Shown here piece by piece: positions 38,091-46,952 of a stretch of 59,892 bases of DNA. A program made the translations under genes and the position numbers. How positions within the stretch are numbered: the stretch's first letter is position 1; every line of letters begins with the position of its first letter. Source of the stretch: Caulobacter sp. (lineage in GTDB: Bacteria; Pseudomonadota; Alphaproteobacteria; Caulobacterales; Caulobacteraceae); contig JAQGIP010000048.1 in assembly GCA_028291055.1 (NCBI GenBank), positions 1 through 59,892 on the forward strand. Reading direction: 5' to 3'. The notes below the pieces were generated by a model. It had not been told where the DNA came from, did no database searches, and saw nothing but the letters and a program-made list of their open reading frames with translations.

Positions 38091-39230
38091 ATGGCTGCCG
38101 ATGGTTTCACCCCGCCCCCGCTAGGCGCGCCCGCCGATGCCCGCGTCGCCGCGGCGTTCGCCGCGCTGGCCTTTACGCCTGAGGTCGAGGCCGAGACGGC
38201 CGGCGCCTGGGAGAAGGTCAAGGGCGTGGTCACGCCGCTGGAATGGCGGCTGCATGCGCCGCTGATCGCGGCGATCAACCGGCTGAAGGTTGAGAAGAAC
38301 GCCGTCATCCTGGCCCACAACTATATGACGCCGGAGATCTTCCACGGGGTCGGCGACTATGTCGGCGACAGCCTGGGGCTGGCGCGGGAGGCGGCGCGGT
38401 CGGACGCGGCGGTGATCGTCCAGGCGGGCGTGCACTTCATGGCCGAGACGTCGAAGGTGTTGTGCCCCGACAAGACGGTGCTGATCCCCGACCTGCGGGC
38501 CGGGTGCAGCCTGGCGTCGTCGATCACGGGCGCGGACGTGCGGCTGATCAAGCAGCGCTATCCGGGCATTCCGGTGGTCACCTATGTAAACACCACGGCC
38601 GAGGTGAAGGCCGAGACCGACATCTGCTGCACCAGCGCCAACGCGGTGCAGGTGGTGGAGTGGGCCGCGGCGCAGTGGGGCGTGGATCGGGTGATCCTGA
38701 TCCCCGATGAGTATTTGGCGCGCAACGTGGCGCGGCAGACGGAGGTGAAGATCATCGCGTGGCAGGGGCGGTGCGAGGTGCATGAGCGCTTCACCGCCGC
38801 CGACATCGCCGAGATCCGCGCCAGCTGGCCGGGGGCCGAGATCCTGGCCCACCCGGAATGCCCCACGGAGGTGATCGAGGCGGCCGACTTCGCCGGCTCC
38901 ACCGCCGCGATGAACGACTATGTGCTGACGCGCAAGCCCAAGCAGGTGGTGCTGATCACCGAATGCTCGATGGCCGACAATGTGGCCGGGGATGCGCCGG
39001 ACACCGAGTTCGTGCGGCCGTGCAACCTGTGCCCGCATATGAAGCGTATCTCGCTGGAGAACATCTACGAGACGCTGTTGACGGGGCGCTATGAGGTGAG
39101 CGTGCCGGCGGAAGTGTCGGAGCGGGCGCGGTTGGCGGTGCAGCGGATGATCGACCTGCCGCCGCCGCGGGTTCCGGCCCGCTATGACCTGGTCAAGGCG
39201 CGGCACCATGTGGATGTCGAGCTGATTTAA
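38091..39230 (+). CDS. nadA: Quinolinate synthase A
   Basis: A 379-residue [4Fe-4S] enzyme that condenses iminoaspartate (from NadB) with dihydroxyacetone phosphate to quinolinate. Three cluster-ligand Cys regions are visible: [19 protein letters not shown] and [12 protein letters not shown]. The substrate-binding [20 protein letters not shown] and [13 protein letters not shown] are also present. A strong AAGGAGG lies eight bases before the ATG. It heads an operon that continues to nadB and nadC through three extra genes. The palindromes upstream suggest NAD-responsive control. Confidence 0.97.
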   Translation: MAADGFTPPPLGAPADARVAAAFAALAFTPEVEAETAGAWEKVKGVVTPLEWRLHAPLIAAINRLKVEKNAVILAHNYMTPEIFHGVGDYVGDSLGLAREAARSDAAVIVQAGVHFMAETSKVLCPDKTVLIPDLRAGCSLASSITGADVRLIKQRYPGIPVVTYVNTTAEVKAETDICCTSANAVQVVEWAAAQWGVDRVILIPDEYLARNVARQTEVKIIAWQGRCEVHERFTAADIAEIRASWPGAEILAHPECPTEVIEAADFAGSTAAMNDYVLTRKPKQVVLITECSMADNVAGDAPDTEFVRPCNLCPHMKRISLENIYETLLTGRYEVSVPAEVSERARLAVQRMIDLPPPRVPARYDLVKARHHVDVELI

Positions 39231-39260
39231 TCCCACGGATACGCCCCGAAGGAGGGCGTC

Positions 39261-39461
39261 ATGATCACAGTCACCAAGATCGCCGGAGCCTATCTCGTGA
39301 AGGCCACGCCGCCGCATAGCGCCAAGCGGTGGAGCAGCTTCCTGCCGCTGAGCGCGCGCGGGGCGATCGAGGGGCTGATCCGTCATGGGGTGAGCCTGCC
39401 GGACGCCTTCGCGGCGTTGGCGGCGGCGGACCCGTATGCCGTTGATCATGCGTTGGGGTGA
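39261..39461 (+). CDS. Small hypothetical protein in the nad operon
   Basis: A 66-residue protein, [20 protein letters not shown]..., that looks genuine. It has GAAGGAGGGCGTC before the ATG (a strong ribosome-binding site), lies 30 bases after nadA on the same strand, and has normal hydrophobic/charged alternation. There is no Cys cluster, membrane helix or known motif. The second half ([22 protein letters not shown]) is an amphipathic helix pair that could bind a partner protein. It is followed by a repeat element and then the macrodomain gene. Confidence 0.65.
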   Translation: MITVTKIAGAYLVKATPPHSAKRWSSFLPLSARGAIEGLIRHGVSLPDAFAALAAADPYAVDHALG

Positions 39462-39486
39462 GGGAATGCGCGCGCATGCCCCCCTA

Positions 39487-39762
39487 ATTCCGCTCGTCCC
39501 CGCGAAGGCGGGGATCCAAGCTGGCCGGCCAGGCATGCGTCGGCGTGGCGGCCGGGCGGCGGCGCTTTTCTCAAGACGCCTTGGCCCTTCCGCAGAGTCT
39601 GCTTGGATCCCCGCCTGCGCGGGGACGAGCGGAAGTTGGGGGACGAGCGGAATTGGGGGGAGGCGTGCGGCGCCGAGAGGCATGTCGACGGCTGCGCTCT
39701 TCTCAAGACGCCTGCGTCCTTCCATAGAGTCTGCTTGGACCCCCGCCTTCGCGGGGACGAGC
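39487..39762. repeat. Palindromic GTCCCCGCG...CGCGGGGAC repeat cluster
   Basis: An element of about 145 bp has ends of CGCTCGTCCCCGCG (39487) and CGCGGGGACGAGCGG (ending 39632), inverted copies of about 32 bases. A second partial unit follows, so the segment ending GTCTGCTTGGATCCCCGCC (about 39600) recurs as GTCTGCTTGGACCCCCGCC (about 39730). The intervening TCAAGACGCC box is also duplicated. No gene is present; the open frames here translate to the low-complexity peptides typical of such repeats. It lies inside the nad operon between the small ORF and the macrodomain gene. Confidence 0.85.
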
Positions 39763-39780
39763 GGAGTAGGGGAGAAGCGC

Positions 39781-40317
39781 GTGACCACTGCCGACCGCAT
39801 GGACGTCATCACCGCCGACATCACCACGCTGGAGGTCGACGCCATCGTCAACGCCGCCAATGCGTCGCTGCTGGGCGGGGGCGGGGTGGATGGGGCCATC
39901 CACCATGCGGCGGGGCCGGAGTTGCTGGCGGCGTGCGAGACGCTGGACGGCTGTGCGACGGGTCAGGCCAAGATCACCCCGGGGTTCGCGCTGCCGGCGC
40001 GGTTCGTGATCCATGCGGTGGGGCCGGTCTGGCATGGCGGGGAGCGGGGCGAACGCGAGCTGCTGGCGTCCTGTTACCGCAACAGCCTGGAGATCGCCCG
40101 GGCGCGCGAGCTTGCGAGCGTGGCGTTTCCGGCCATTTCGACCGGCATCTATGGTTTTCCCGCGCGGGAGGCCGCGCGCATCGCGGTGGCGACGGTGGCG
40201 GCAGTGTTGGCTGAAGGGCCGATGCCCGAGCGCGTGATCTTCTGCGCCTTCGACGAGGCGACCGCGGGCTATCACCGCGCGGCGCTGGCCGCCCTCGTTT
40301 CGGGAGCGGGCGCGTGA
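39781..40317 (+). CDS. Macrodomain protein (O-acetyl-ADP-ribose deacetylase type)
   Basis: A 178-residue macrodomain. The opening [37 protein letters not shown] (here split as [17 protein letters not shown] and DGAIHHAAG) is the MacroD-type ADP-ribose-binding loop, and [12 protein letters not shown] is loop 2. This group removes ADP-ribose from proteins or deacetylates O-acetyl-ADP-ribose, products of NAD consumption. The start is GTG at 39781, following GGGGAGAAG; ATG at 39799 is an alternative. Its place in a NAD-synthesis operon is notable. The stop overlaps the next gene's GTG (GTGA). Confidence 0.92.
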   Translation: MTTADRMDVITADITTLEVDAIVNAANASLLGGGGVDGAIHHAAGPELLAACETLDGCATGQAKITPGFALPARFVIHAVGPVWHGGERGERELLASCYRNSLEIARARELASVAFPAISTGIYGFPAREAARIAVATVAAVLAEGPMPERVIFCAFDEATAGYHRAALAALVSGAGA

Positions 40318-41084
40318 GCAATTTCGGCAACCAGCGCACCCTGCAACAGGGGCCCTCGCCCGCCGGGCAGCTGGTGTGGGGGGTGGTGTCCACCGCGCTG
40401 CTGGCCGGCTGGATCTATTGGCAGATGGGGCCGATGGCGGCGCTGGGCGGGGTGATCGGCATCTTCGTGCACGAGTATGGCCATGTGCTGGCCATCAACC
40501 GGGCCGGCATGGGGCCGGGGCGGATCCACATCATCCCCTTCCTGGGCGGCGCGGCCAGCTGGAGGACGCCGCCGGACAGCGAATATACCGGCGCCCTCGT
40601 GGCGCTGGCCGGGCCGGCCTTCGGCATGGTGGCGGCCATCCCCTTCCTGGTGATCGCCAAGGTCACGGGCCAGGCGATGTGGCTGGAGGCGGCGCTGTTC
40701 ATCTCGATCATCAACCTGTTGAACCTGGCGCCCGCGCCGCCGCTGGATGGGTCCAAGGTGCTGGGGCCGGTGCTGGCGCGCGTGCATCCGATGCTGGAGC
40801 GCGCGGCCCTGCTGGCCGTGGGCGGGCTGGCGATCGTGTGGGCGCTGAGCCGCCACAGCTATATCTTCGCCGCCTTCGTGGGCATCTCCATCATGGGGTC
40901 GCTGGGGCGCGGCGGCATCCGGGCGCCGTCGCGGCCGTTGAGCGGGGGCGAGCAGCTGTCGCTGGTCGGCCTGTTCGCCGCCACCGTCTTCATGTGCCTG
41001 GTCACCCTGCAGATCATCGCCGACGGCCTGGGGAAATCGAGCCCCCTGGATCTGTTGGCCAACCTGGTCCGGTTCCATGCCTGA
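40314..41084 (+). CDS. Site-2-protease-family (M50) intramembrane metalloprotease
   Basis: A 256-residue polytopic protein. It carries the zinc-binding HEYGH (His53-His57) inside a membrane segment and the second metal motif [10 protein letters not shown] (Asp145). [17 protein letters not shown] is the usual S2P-type periplasmic loop. No PDZ or CBS domain is present, so it is the minimal form. It would cut transmembrane substrates such as anti-sigma factors or signal peptides. It is coupled to the macrodomain gene by GTGA and its end overlaps nadB by eight bases, placing it within the nad operon. Its connection to NAD metabolism is unknown. Confidence 0.88.
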   Translation: MSNFGNQRTLQQGPSPAGQLVWGVVSTALLAGWIYWQMGPMAALGGVIGIFVHEYGHVLAINRAGMGPGRIHIIPFLGGAASWRTPPDSEYTGALVALAGPAFGMVAAIPFLVIAKVTGQAMWLEAALFISIINLLNLAPAPPLDGSKVLGPVLARVHPMLERAALLAVGGLAIVWALSRHSYIFAAFVGISIMGSLGRGGIRAPSRPLSGGEQLSLVGLFAATVFMCLVTLQIIADGLGKSSPLDLLANLVRFHA

Positions 41085-42609
41085 CATCCGTGAGCGCTTC
41101 GATGGCGTGCTGATCGTGGGGGCGGGGTTGGCGGGGCTTTCCGCCGCCCTGGCCGCCGCGCCGCGTTCGGTGCTTGTGCTGAGCCCGGCCGCGTTGGGCC
41201 TGGCCTGCGCCTCGGCCTGGGCGCAGGGGGGGATGGCGGCGGCGTTGTCGGACGACGACAGCCCGGCGCGGCATGCGGCCGATACGATGGCGGCGGGCGC
41301 GGGACTTTGCGACCCTGAGGCCGTGGCCTTGTTGACCAGCGAGGGGCCCGACGCGGTGCGCGCGCTGGCGGCGCTGGGCGCGCCGTTCGACCGCACGGCC
41401 GACGGCGGTTTCGTCCAGGGGCTTGAGGCGGCCCACAGTCTGGCGCGCGTGGCGCGGGTCGGCGGCGACGGGGCGGGGGCCGCCATCATGGCCGCCGTGA
41501 TAGCCGCCGTGCGCGCCGCGCCGCACATCGCGGTGCGCGAGGGCGTCACCGTGCGCGCCCTGTTGCGCGAGGCGTCGGGCCGGGTGCGGGGGGTGTTGGT
41601 TGAGGACGCGGGCGGCGCCTTGAGCGAGATCGCCGCGCCCGCCACGGTGCTGGCCACCGGCGGGCTCGGTGGGCTCTATGCGGTGACCACCAACCCGCCC
41701 GAGGCGCGGGGCCAGGGCCTGGGGCTCGCCGCCCTGGCCGGGGCGCGCATCGCCGATCCGGAGTTCGTGCAGTTCCACCCCACGGCCATGGACATCGGCG
41801 TCGACCCCGCGCCGCTGGCCACCGAGGCGTTGCGCGGCGAGGGCGCGGTGCTGATCAATGCCGACGGGCGGCGCTTCATGCCGGACTATGATCCCGCCGC
41901 CGAGCTGGCCCCGCGCGACGTGGTGGCGCGGGCCATCCATGCGGAATTGGCGGCGGGGCGGGGCGCCTTCCTCGATGCGCGTGACGCGGTGGGCGAGGCC
42001 TTCCCGCACGAATTCCCCACCGTGTTCGCGGCCTGCCTGGCGGCGGGGTTGGACCCGCGCATCGCGCCCATCCCCATCGCGCCGGCGGCCCACTATCACA
42101 TGGGCGGGGTGTGGACGGACCTGGAGGGGGCCACCTCCCTGCCCGGCCTGTTCGCGGCCGGGGAATGTGCGGCGACCGGGGTGCATGGCGCCAACCGCCT
42201 GGCGTCGAACTCCCTGCTGGAGGCGGCCGTGTTCGGGGCCCGTGCGGGCCGCGCGGCGGCGGGCGAGCATCCCGTGCTGGGCGCACCCATCCTCGAGGCC
42301 GAGCCGGGCTGCGTGCTGCCGCCGGCCGCGCTGGCCGTGCTGCGTCAGGCGATGAGCCGCGACGCGGGCGTGGTGCGCGACGCCGAGGGCCTGACCCGCC
42401 TGCTGACCGAGATCGGCGTGCTGGAGCAGCTGTTCGGCCACGCGCCGGAACTGGTCGCCGCGCGCCTGGTGGGGGAGGCCGCCCTGGCGCGGCGCGAGAG
42501 CCGTGGGGGCCACTTCCGCATCGACTATCCCGGCCTGGCCGAAGAGGCCCGGCGCACCTTCATCACCCTGCCCGGCAATGACGCCGCGCGACGTTCAGAG
42601 GCCGCATGA
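41077..42609 (+). CDS. nadB: L-aspartate oxidase
   Basis: A 510-residue flavoprotein that oxidises aspartate to iminoaspartate for NadA. The FAD-binding [11 protein letters not shown] is at the N-terminus. The active-site region includes [23 protein letters not shown] (split as [11 protein letters not shown]), [12 protein letters not shown] and [10 protein letters not shown]. The C-terminal helical domain is shorter than in some NadB proteins but intact. The start is ATG at 41077, eight bases inside the preceding gene. The stop overlaps nadC (ATGA). Confidence 0.96.
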   Translation: MPDIRERFDGVLIVGAGLAGLSAALAAAPRSVLVLSPAALGLACASAWAQGGMAAALSDDDSPARHAADTMAAGAGLCDPEAVALLTSEGPDAVRALAALGAPFDRTADGGFVQGLEAAHSLARVARVGGDGAGAAIMAAVIAAVRAAPHIAVREGVTVRALLREASGRVRGVLVEDAGGALSEIAAPATVLATGGLGGLYAVTTNPPEARGQGLGLAALAGARIADPEFVQFHPTAMDIGVDPAPLATEALRGEGAVLINADGRRFMPDYDPAAELAPRDVVARAIHAELAAGRGAFLDARDAVGEAFPHEFPTVFAACLAAGLDPRIAPIPIAPAAHYHMGGVWTDLEGATSLPGLFAAGECAATGVHGANRLASNSLLEAAVFGARAGRAAAGEHPVLGAPILEAEPGCVLPPAALAVLRQAMSRDAGVVRDAEGLTRLLTEIGVLEQLFGHAPELVAARLVGEAALARRESRGGHFRIDYPGLAEEARRTFITLPGNDAARRSEAA

Positions 42610-43478
42610 CCCACCCCTTAAGGCCCGCCGCCGTCATCGCCGCCCTGCCCGACAGCCTGATCGACCCCATCGTGCGAGCCGCCCTGGCCGAGGATCTGGG
42701 CCTGGCCGGCGACATCACCTCGGCCGCCTGCATCGATGCGGACCAGGAGATCTCCGTGGCCTTCGCCACCCGCAAGGAGGGTTCCATCGCGGGCCTGGCC
42801 TGCGCGCGGCTGGCCCTGGCGGCCATGGACCCGGCCATCGTCTTCGAAGCCCTGGTGCGCGACGGGGCCCAGGTGGAGGCCGACACCGTGCTGGCCCGCG
42901 CCCACGGCAATACCCGCGCCATCCTGGCCGCCGAGCGGGTGGCGCTGAACCTGCTGGGCCGGATGTCGGGCATCGCCACCCTGACGCGGGCCTATGTGCG
43001 GCTGGTGGCCGACACCGGGGCGGTGATCGTCGACACCCGCAAGACCACGCCGGGCCTGCGGGCGCTGGAGAAGTATGCCGTGCGTTGCGGCGGCGGGGTC
43101 AATCACCGCTTCGGGCTGAACGACGCCATCCTGATCAAGGACAACCATGTGGCGGCCTGCGGCGGGGTCGGCGAGGCCGTGCGCCGGGCCCGCGCGGCGG
43201 CCGGCCACCTGGTCAAGGTGGAGGTCGAGGTCGACAGCCTGAGCCAGCTGGAAGAGGCCCTGGCCCAGGGTCCGGACGTGGTGATGCTGGACAATTTCAG
43301 CCTGGCCGACCTGGAAACCGCCGTGGCGCTGACCAGGGGCCGCGCCCACCTGGAGGCCTCCGGCGGGGTCAACCTGGCGACCGTGCGCGCCATCGCCCAG
43401 ACCGGGGTTGAGGTGATCAGCGTGGGCGCGCTCACCCACTCCGCGGCCGTGCTGGACATCGGCCTGGACGCCGCCTGA
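42606..43478 (+). CDS. nadC: Nicotinate-nucleotide diphosphorylase (carboxylating)
   Basis: A 290-residue type II phosphoribosyltransferase that converts quinolinate and PRPP to nicotinate mononucleotide. Hallmarks are [17 protein letters not shown] near the N-terminus, [38 protein letters not shown] and [12 protein letters not shown], with [19 protein letters not shown] at the end. It is the last gene of the nad operon, overlapping nadB by four bases. A short downstream gap separates it from the convergent acyltransferase. Confidence 0.97.
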   Translation: MTHPLRPAAVIAALPDSLIDPIVRAALAEDLGLAGDITSAACIDADQEISVAFATRKEGSIAGLACARLALAAMDPAIVFEALVRDGAQVEADTVLARAHGNTRAILAAERVALNLLGRMSGIATLTRAYVRLVADTGAVIVDTRKTTPGLRALEKYAVRCGGGVNHRFGLNDAILIKDNHVAACGGVGEAVRRARAAAGHLVKVEVEVDSLSQLEEALAQGPDVVMLDNFSLADLETAVALTRGRAHLEASGGVNLATVRAIAQTGVEVISVGALTHSAAVLDIGLDAA

Positions 43479-43540
43479 GCGTCGCCGCATGACGCAAGCT
43501 TAACCTGTAGCCGGGCGGCTCGAACGGCGTCGGACGACCT

Positions 43541-44758
43541 CTAGCCGGCCGGCTGATCCTGGGTCGCCTGCGCGACGGGGGTCATGGCCGGCTGGGCGGT
43601 CGCGGCGGGGCGCGGGGCCAGCCAGGGCGCCAGGGCGCGCTGCAGCGGGGCGTCGATCCAGCGGTCGAAGGCCCAGGCCCCGGCCACGGCCAGCGGGAAG
43701 CCCGCCAGCCATAGCGGCCACTGGCTCTCCAGCGGCACCGGCGTCAGCTCGATCAGGGTGTGGAGGGCCAGATAGTAGAGGAAGCCCACGAAGGTGTGGG
43801 TGATGAACAGCGCATAGGAGAGCCGCGCCGCCGTTTCCGCCACCGGCCAGGGCTTCTTCACCGGCAACCGTCCGGCGCCCAGCATGATGGCGGCCAGGGC
43901 GGCGATGCTGAGCGCATCGAAGCGGCCGATCAGTTGCGCGCCCACCAGCACCACCACCCCGCCCCAGAGCAGGCCCCGCGCCACCGGCGTGGTCAGCAGC
44001 CGGCTTTCCACGGCCCGGGCCAGGCAGGCGCCCATCAGGAACAGCGGCGCGGCGCGCACCAGCCCCATCTCGAAGGGCAGGTCGAACAGGGCGCGGCCGA
44101 ACAGCTTCCAGCACAGCAGGTCGATGGCCACCACGGCCGCCGCGCCGATCAACGGCGCGATGATGGCGTGCCTGAGCCGCGACAACCCCCGCCAGATGGC
44201 CGGGAAGGCCGCGTAGCAGACGATCAGGGCCGACAGCGACCAGCTGGGCAGGTTCCAGCCGTCGCCGCCCGGAATGCCCCAGGCATGCAGCAGGAAGAAC
44301 TGCAGCGGCAGGGCGCCCCAGGTGAAGCGGGTGGGATTGTGGGCCGTGGCCCCCACGGCCGTGAAGGCGAGCACCGCGACCAGGAAGGCGCCCAGCATGA
44401 TGGCGTGACCCGGCCAGATGCGCCCGACCCGCTTGATCCAGAAGCGGCTGTCGCTGATCCGCCCGCCCGTCACCTGGCGTCCATAGGCGCGGCCCAGGAC
44501 GAAGCCCGACAGCATCAGGAAGAAGTCGGTGGCGAGATAGCCCCGGGCATAGACCGGGTGCAGCAGCTCAAGCCGAATGGGCGCCTCGGCCCCGAAATGG
44601 TAGAGGACGATCAGCAGGGCGGCCCCGAAACGCAGGATATCCAGCGCCCCGCCACGCACGGCGGTTCCGGGCCCCGCGCCGGTGTGGCTGACCGGAACGC
44701 CCGAATGTCCGCCGAGGGGAGGACGATCTGTCCGCGCCCATTTCAACGACGCCAGCAC
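43541..44758 (-). CDS. Acyltransferase 3 family membrane protein
   Basis: A 405-residue polytopic protein with about ten hydrophobic segments. The family opening is ALDILRFGAALLIVLYHF (a variant of R/K-G-x-D/E...H), followed by LMLSGFVLGRAYG and RVGRIWPGHAIML. Such OafA/NodX-like proteins transfer acetyl or succinyl groups onto surface sugars or glycolipids. The first 35 residues are Pro/Gly-rich and cytosolic; the true start could be later than 44758. It is convergent with nadC and divergent from the dioxygenase gene. Confidence 0.87.
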   Translation of the reverse strand: MLASLKWARTDRPPLGGHSGVPVSHTGAGPGTAVRGGALDILRFGAALLIVLYHFGAEAPIRLELLHPVYARGYLATDFFLMLSGFVLGRAYGRQVTGGRISDSRFWIKRVGRIWPGHAIMLGAFLVAVLAFTAVGATAHNPTRFTWGALPLQFFLLHAWGIPGGDGWNLPSWSLSALIVCYAAFPAIWRGLSRLRHAIIAPLIGAAAVVAIDLLCWKLFGRALFDLPFEMGLVRAAPLFLMGACLARAVESRLLTTPVARGLLWGGVVVLVGAQLIGRFDALSIAALAAIMLGAGRLPVKKPWPVAETAARLSYALFITHTFVGFLYYLALHTLIELTPVPLESQWPLWLAGFPLAVAGAWAFDRWIDAPLQRALAPWLAPRPAATAQPAMTPVAQATQDQPAG

Positions 44759-44809
44759 TGGCCTTCATTTCCTCCCGAGACACGGCTTGCGGATCGGCGA
44801 GCCGCGCTT

Positions 44810-44828
44810 AACTGTATCACCAACAGTT
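44810..44828. promoter_or_regulatory. Inverted repeat upstream of the extradiol dioxygenase
   Basis: AACTGT-ATCACCA-ACAGTT: perfect 6-base arms, 18 bases before the TTG start and just upstream of its AAGGA site. No regulator gene lies adjacent, so the factor would be encoded elsewhere. Confidence 0.45.
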
Positions 44829-44846
44829 TCAATAAGGACGCCCACC

Positions 44847-45632
44847 TTGAGCGACTCATCTAGCCTGCCCGTCCTGTTCGTCGGCCATGGTTCGCCGATG
44901 AACGCCATCGAAGACAACGCCTGGCGGCGCGGTTGGCGCCGTTTAGCGGATAAGATGCCGAAGCCCAAGGCGGTGCTGTGCATTTCCGCACATTGGGAGA
45001 CTAACGGGGTCGCGTTGACCGCCGGTGACCACCCCGCAACAATCCACGACTTCGGCGGCTTTCCGCAGGCGCTTTTCGATGTCCGATATGCGGCCCCCGG
45101 CGATGCGGCGCTAGCGCGGCGGGTCGCCGCACTGCTGGCCCCCGAGCCGGTCCGGCTGGACCCCGCGCGCGGCTTCGATCACGGCGCCTGGAGCGTGCTG
45201 CTGCCGATGTATCCGCACGCCGACGTGCCGGTGGTGCAGCTGAGCCTCGACCGGAGCCGCTCGCCGGCGGAGCACTATGAGATCGGGCGCAAGCTGGCGG
45301 TTCTGCGCGACGAGGGCGTGCTGATCGTGGGCAGCGGCGACATCGTCCATAACCTGCGCGACGTGGATTTCCGCCAGGGCGGGACGCCGGACTGGGCGGT
45401 GCGGTTCAACGACACCGCCAAGGATCTGATCGTCGCGGGCGACCACCAGCCGCTGATCCACTATTCCGGCATGGGCCACGACGCCGCCATGTCGATCAAC
45501 AGCGCCGAACACTATCTGCCGCTGCTCTATGTCCTGGGCGCCCAACGCGACGGCGATGCGGTGAGTTTCTTCAACGACGACGTGTTCGCCGCGATTTCAA
45601 TGACTTCCGTGGTGATCGGAGAGGCGGCCTGA
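44847..45632 (+). CDS. LigB-type extradiol dioxygenase (DODA/YgiD-like)
   Basis: A 261-residue protein of the class III extradiol ring-cleavage family. FVGHGSPMNAI gives the first metal His, CISAHWETNG another, and IHDFGGFP and GFDHGAWSVL carry further conserved His residues; IVGSGDIVHNLRD is the usual late motif. Bacterial relatives open catechol rings such as DOPA, often with Zn or Fe. The start is TTG at 44847, seven bases after AAGGA, matching the family N-terminus (SLPVLFVGHG). An in-frame extension upstream is antisense to the acyltransferase and not protein-like. Confidence 0.9.
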   Translation: MSDSSSLPVLFVGHGSPMNAIEDNAWRRGWRRLADKMPKPKAVLCISAHWETNGVALTAGDHPATIHDFGGFPQALFDVRYAAPGDAALARRVAALLAPEPVRLDPARGFDHGAWSVLLPMYPHADVPVVQLSLDRSRSPAEHYEIGRKLAVLRDEGVLIVGSGDIVHNLRDVDFRQGGTPDWAVRFNDTAKDLIVAGDHQPLIHYSGMGHDAAMSINSAEHYLPLLYVLGAQRDGDAVSFFNDDVFAAISMTSVVIGEAA

Positions 45633-45696
45633 CGATTTGGGGGAACAGCCCGCACGCCCGCCCGGTTGATCCTTCGCACCCGTAAAGGAGACGGCC

Positions 45697-45882
45697 ATGG
45701 GCTCGAAGACTCCCCCCATCCCCAAGGAACAGCGCAGCGGCGCCGGCGGACCGGACTTGCGCGACGCCAAGGCCCCGCACGGCTCGGCGGCGGAACGGGC
45801 CGGGCGCGACGCCGACCATCGCGGCCAGAGCGCCAACACCCGCATCAACGTCCAGCCGCAACAGCACGTGCAGGACCGCTAG
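45697..45882 (+). CDS. Small hydrophilic protein of unknown function (61 aa)
   Basis: A 61-residue, Gly/Pro/Gln/Asp-rich protein (MGSKTPPIPKEQRSGAGG...) with a strong AAAGGAGA seven bases before the ATG. MGSKTPPIPKEQRS and the closing VQDR resemble small, probably disordered proteins common in Alphaproteobacteria. No membrane helix or metal motif is present. It is followed after two bases by a second small gene with a similar opening (MASKTPATERWGG), so the two may be a duplicated pair under one promoter. Confidence 0.75.
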   Translation: MGSKTPPIPKEQRSGAGGPDLRDAKAPHGSAAERAGRDADHRGQSANTRINVQPQQHVQDR

Positions 45883-45884
45883 CC

Positions 45885-46115
45885 ATGGCCTCCAAGACAC
45901 CCGCGACCGAACGCTGGGGTGGCCCCGGCGCATCGCACGAGAACGCCACCAAGCCGCAACCGGAAAAGCGTGATCCCCGCGCGCCGGGCGAGCCCACCAA
46001 CACCCGCCACAGCCACGTCTCGGGCGGCGGTGGCGAGCGCGACATCCATCACGGCCACGACACCCACGCCAAGAAGGATTTCGAGGAAAACGCCACCCAG
46101 CGGGCGAAGCCCTAG
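45885..46115 (+). CDS. Second small hydrophilic protein (76 aa)
   Basis: A 76-residue, His/Pro/Lys-rich protein starting MASKTPATERWGG two bases after the preceding stop. It contains PGEPTNTRHSHVSGGGGE and HHGHDTHAKK, clusters of His that might bind metal but could be incidental. It has no hydrophobic core and is likely disordered. Tight linkage to the 61-residue gene indicates cotranscription. The end overlaps the convergent DJ-1 gene by four bases. Confidence 0.7.
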   Translation: MASKTPATERWGGPGASHENATKPQPEKRDPRAPGEPTNTRHSHVSGGGGERDIHHGHDTHAKKDFEENATQRAKP

Positions 46116-46798
46116 GTCATCGCCAGGGCCGCGGCTTCGGCGGCCGCGCGGCGGGCCGGCATCAGCCCCCCCATCCGCTGTTCGACCAAGGCCAGCACCT
46201 CCGGCGATGCGAGGTCCGGGCGGCCGGCGTCGAACGGCGGCTGCGGCGCATACTCGATGCTGAGCTGGATGGACTGGGCGACCAGCGGCCCGGCCACCTC
46301 CGCCGCCACGGTCAGCGCGAAGTCGATGCCGGCGGTGACGCCACCGCCGGTGAAGATGTTGCCGTCGCGCACCACGCGCGCCGGGTCCGGAATGGCGCCG
46401 AACAAGGCAAGCTGATCGCGCCACGCCCAGTGGCAGGCCGCGCGGCGACCCTTCAACAGCCCCGCCGCCCCCAGGATCAGCGAACCGGTGCAGACTGAGG
46501 TCACATATTTCGCCCCGGCAGCCAGCCGCTTGATCTGGGCCATGAAGGCCGCGTCGTGCATGGCCTCGCTGCTGCCCAGCCCGCCCGGCACGCAGAGCAG
46601 GTCGCAGGCCTCGATATCGGCCAGCCGCGACAGATGGGCGAAGGTCAGCCCGTCGCTCTCCATCTCGCCGCCGTCGACGCTGGCCACGGTGGCCACCGCG
46701 CCCGGCAGGCGCGCCAGAACCTGGTGCGGACCGGTGAAGTCAAGATGGGTGACGCCCGGATAGAGGACGAAGACGATGCGGAAGGGCGGCTGGCTCAT
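46112..46798 (-). CDS. DJ-1/PfpI family protein (isonitrile hydratase-like)
   Basis: A 228-residue DJ-1-superfamily protein. The nucleophile-elbow Cys103 is in VTSVCTGSLILGAAGLL, with GRRAACHWAW and VRDGNIFTGGGVTAGIDFAL downstream, as in InhA-type isonitrile hydratases and related hydrolases. The second ATG (46798) is preferred because AAGGA sits at good spacing from it and overlaps the first. It is divergent from a GlxA-type regulator that carries the same domain fused to AraC, a common pairing, so that regulator probably controls it. Confidence 0.88.
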   Translation of the reverse strand: MSQPPFRIVFVLYPGVTHLDFTGPHQVLARLPGAVATVASVDGGEMESDGLTFAHLSRLADIEACDLLCVPGGLGSSEAMHDAAFMAQIKRLAAGAKYVTSVCTGSLILGAAGLLKGRRAACHWAWRDQLALFGAIPDPARVVRDGNIFTGGGVTAGIDFALTVAAEVAGPLVAQSIQLSIEYAPQPPFDAGRPDLASPEVLALVEQRMGGLMPARRAAAEAAALAMT

Positions 46799-46854
46799 GG
46801 CGGTCATCCTTGCGGGTCATGATTGACGCCCGCAGCATGTCAGCGCATGGTCAA

Positions 46855-46880
46855 GTCAGAAATGACGAAGTTCCCTCGAA
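46855..46880. promoter_or_regulatory. Direct-repeat operator candidate, copy 1
   Basis: GTCAGAAATG...GTTCCCTCG forms the first of two direct repeats with 18 of 26 bases identical to copy 2. It lies in the DJ-1/GlxA divergent region. AraC-type activators usually bind direct repeats. Confidence 0.55.
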
Positions 46881-46907
46881 TCCAGACAGCCGAATAGCGG
46901 GCAATGT

Positions 46908-46933
46908 GTCTGAAATAGCATCGTTCCCTCGTT
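46908..46933. promoter_or_regulatory. Direct-repeat operator candidate, copy 2
   Basis: GTCTGAAATA...GTTCCCTCG, starting 53 bases (about five helical turns) after copy 1 and 20 bases before the GlxA-type gene's ATG. Confidence 0.55.
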
Positions 46934-46952
46934 TCGAGCCCAAGGCTGAGCC

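Noticed and set aside
39436..39780. Apparent 115-residue N-terminal extension of the macrodomain protein
   Set aside because: It is translated repeat sequence (VPAKAGIQA- and ACAGTS-type peptides) with a good ribosome-binding site and start codon appearing only at 39781.
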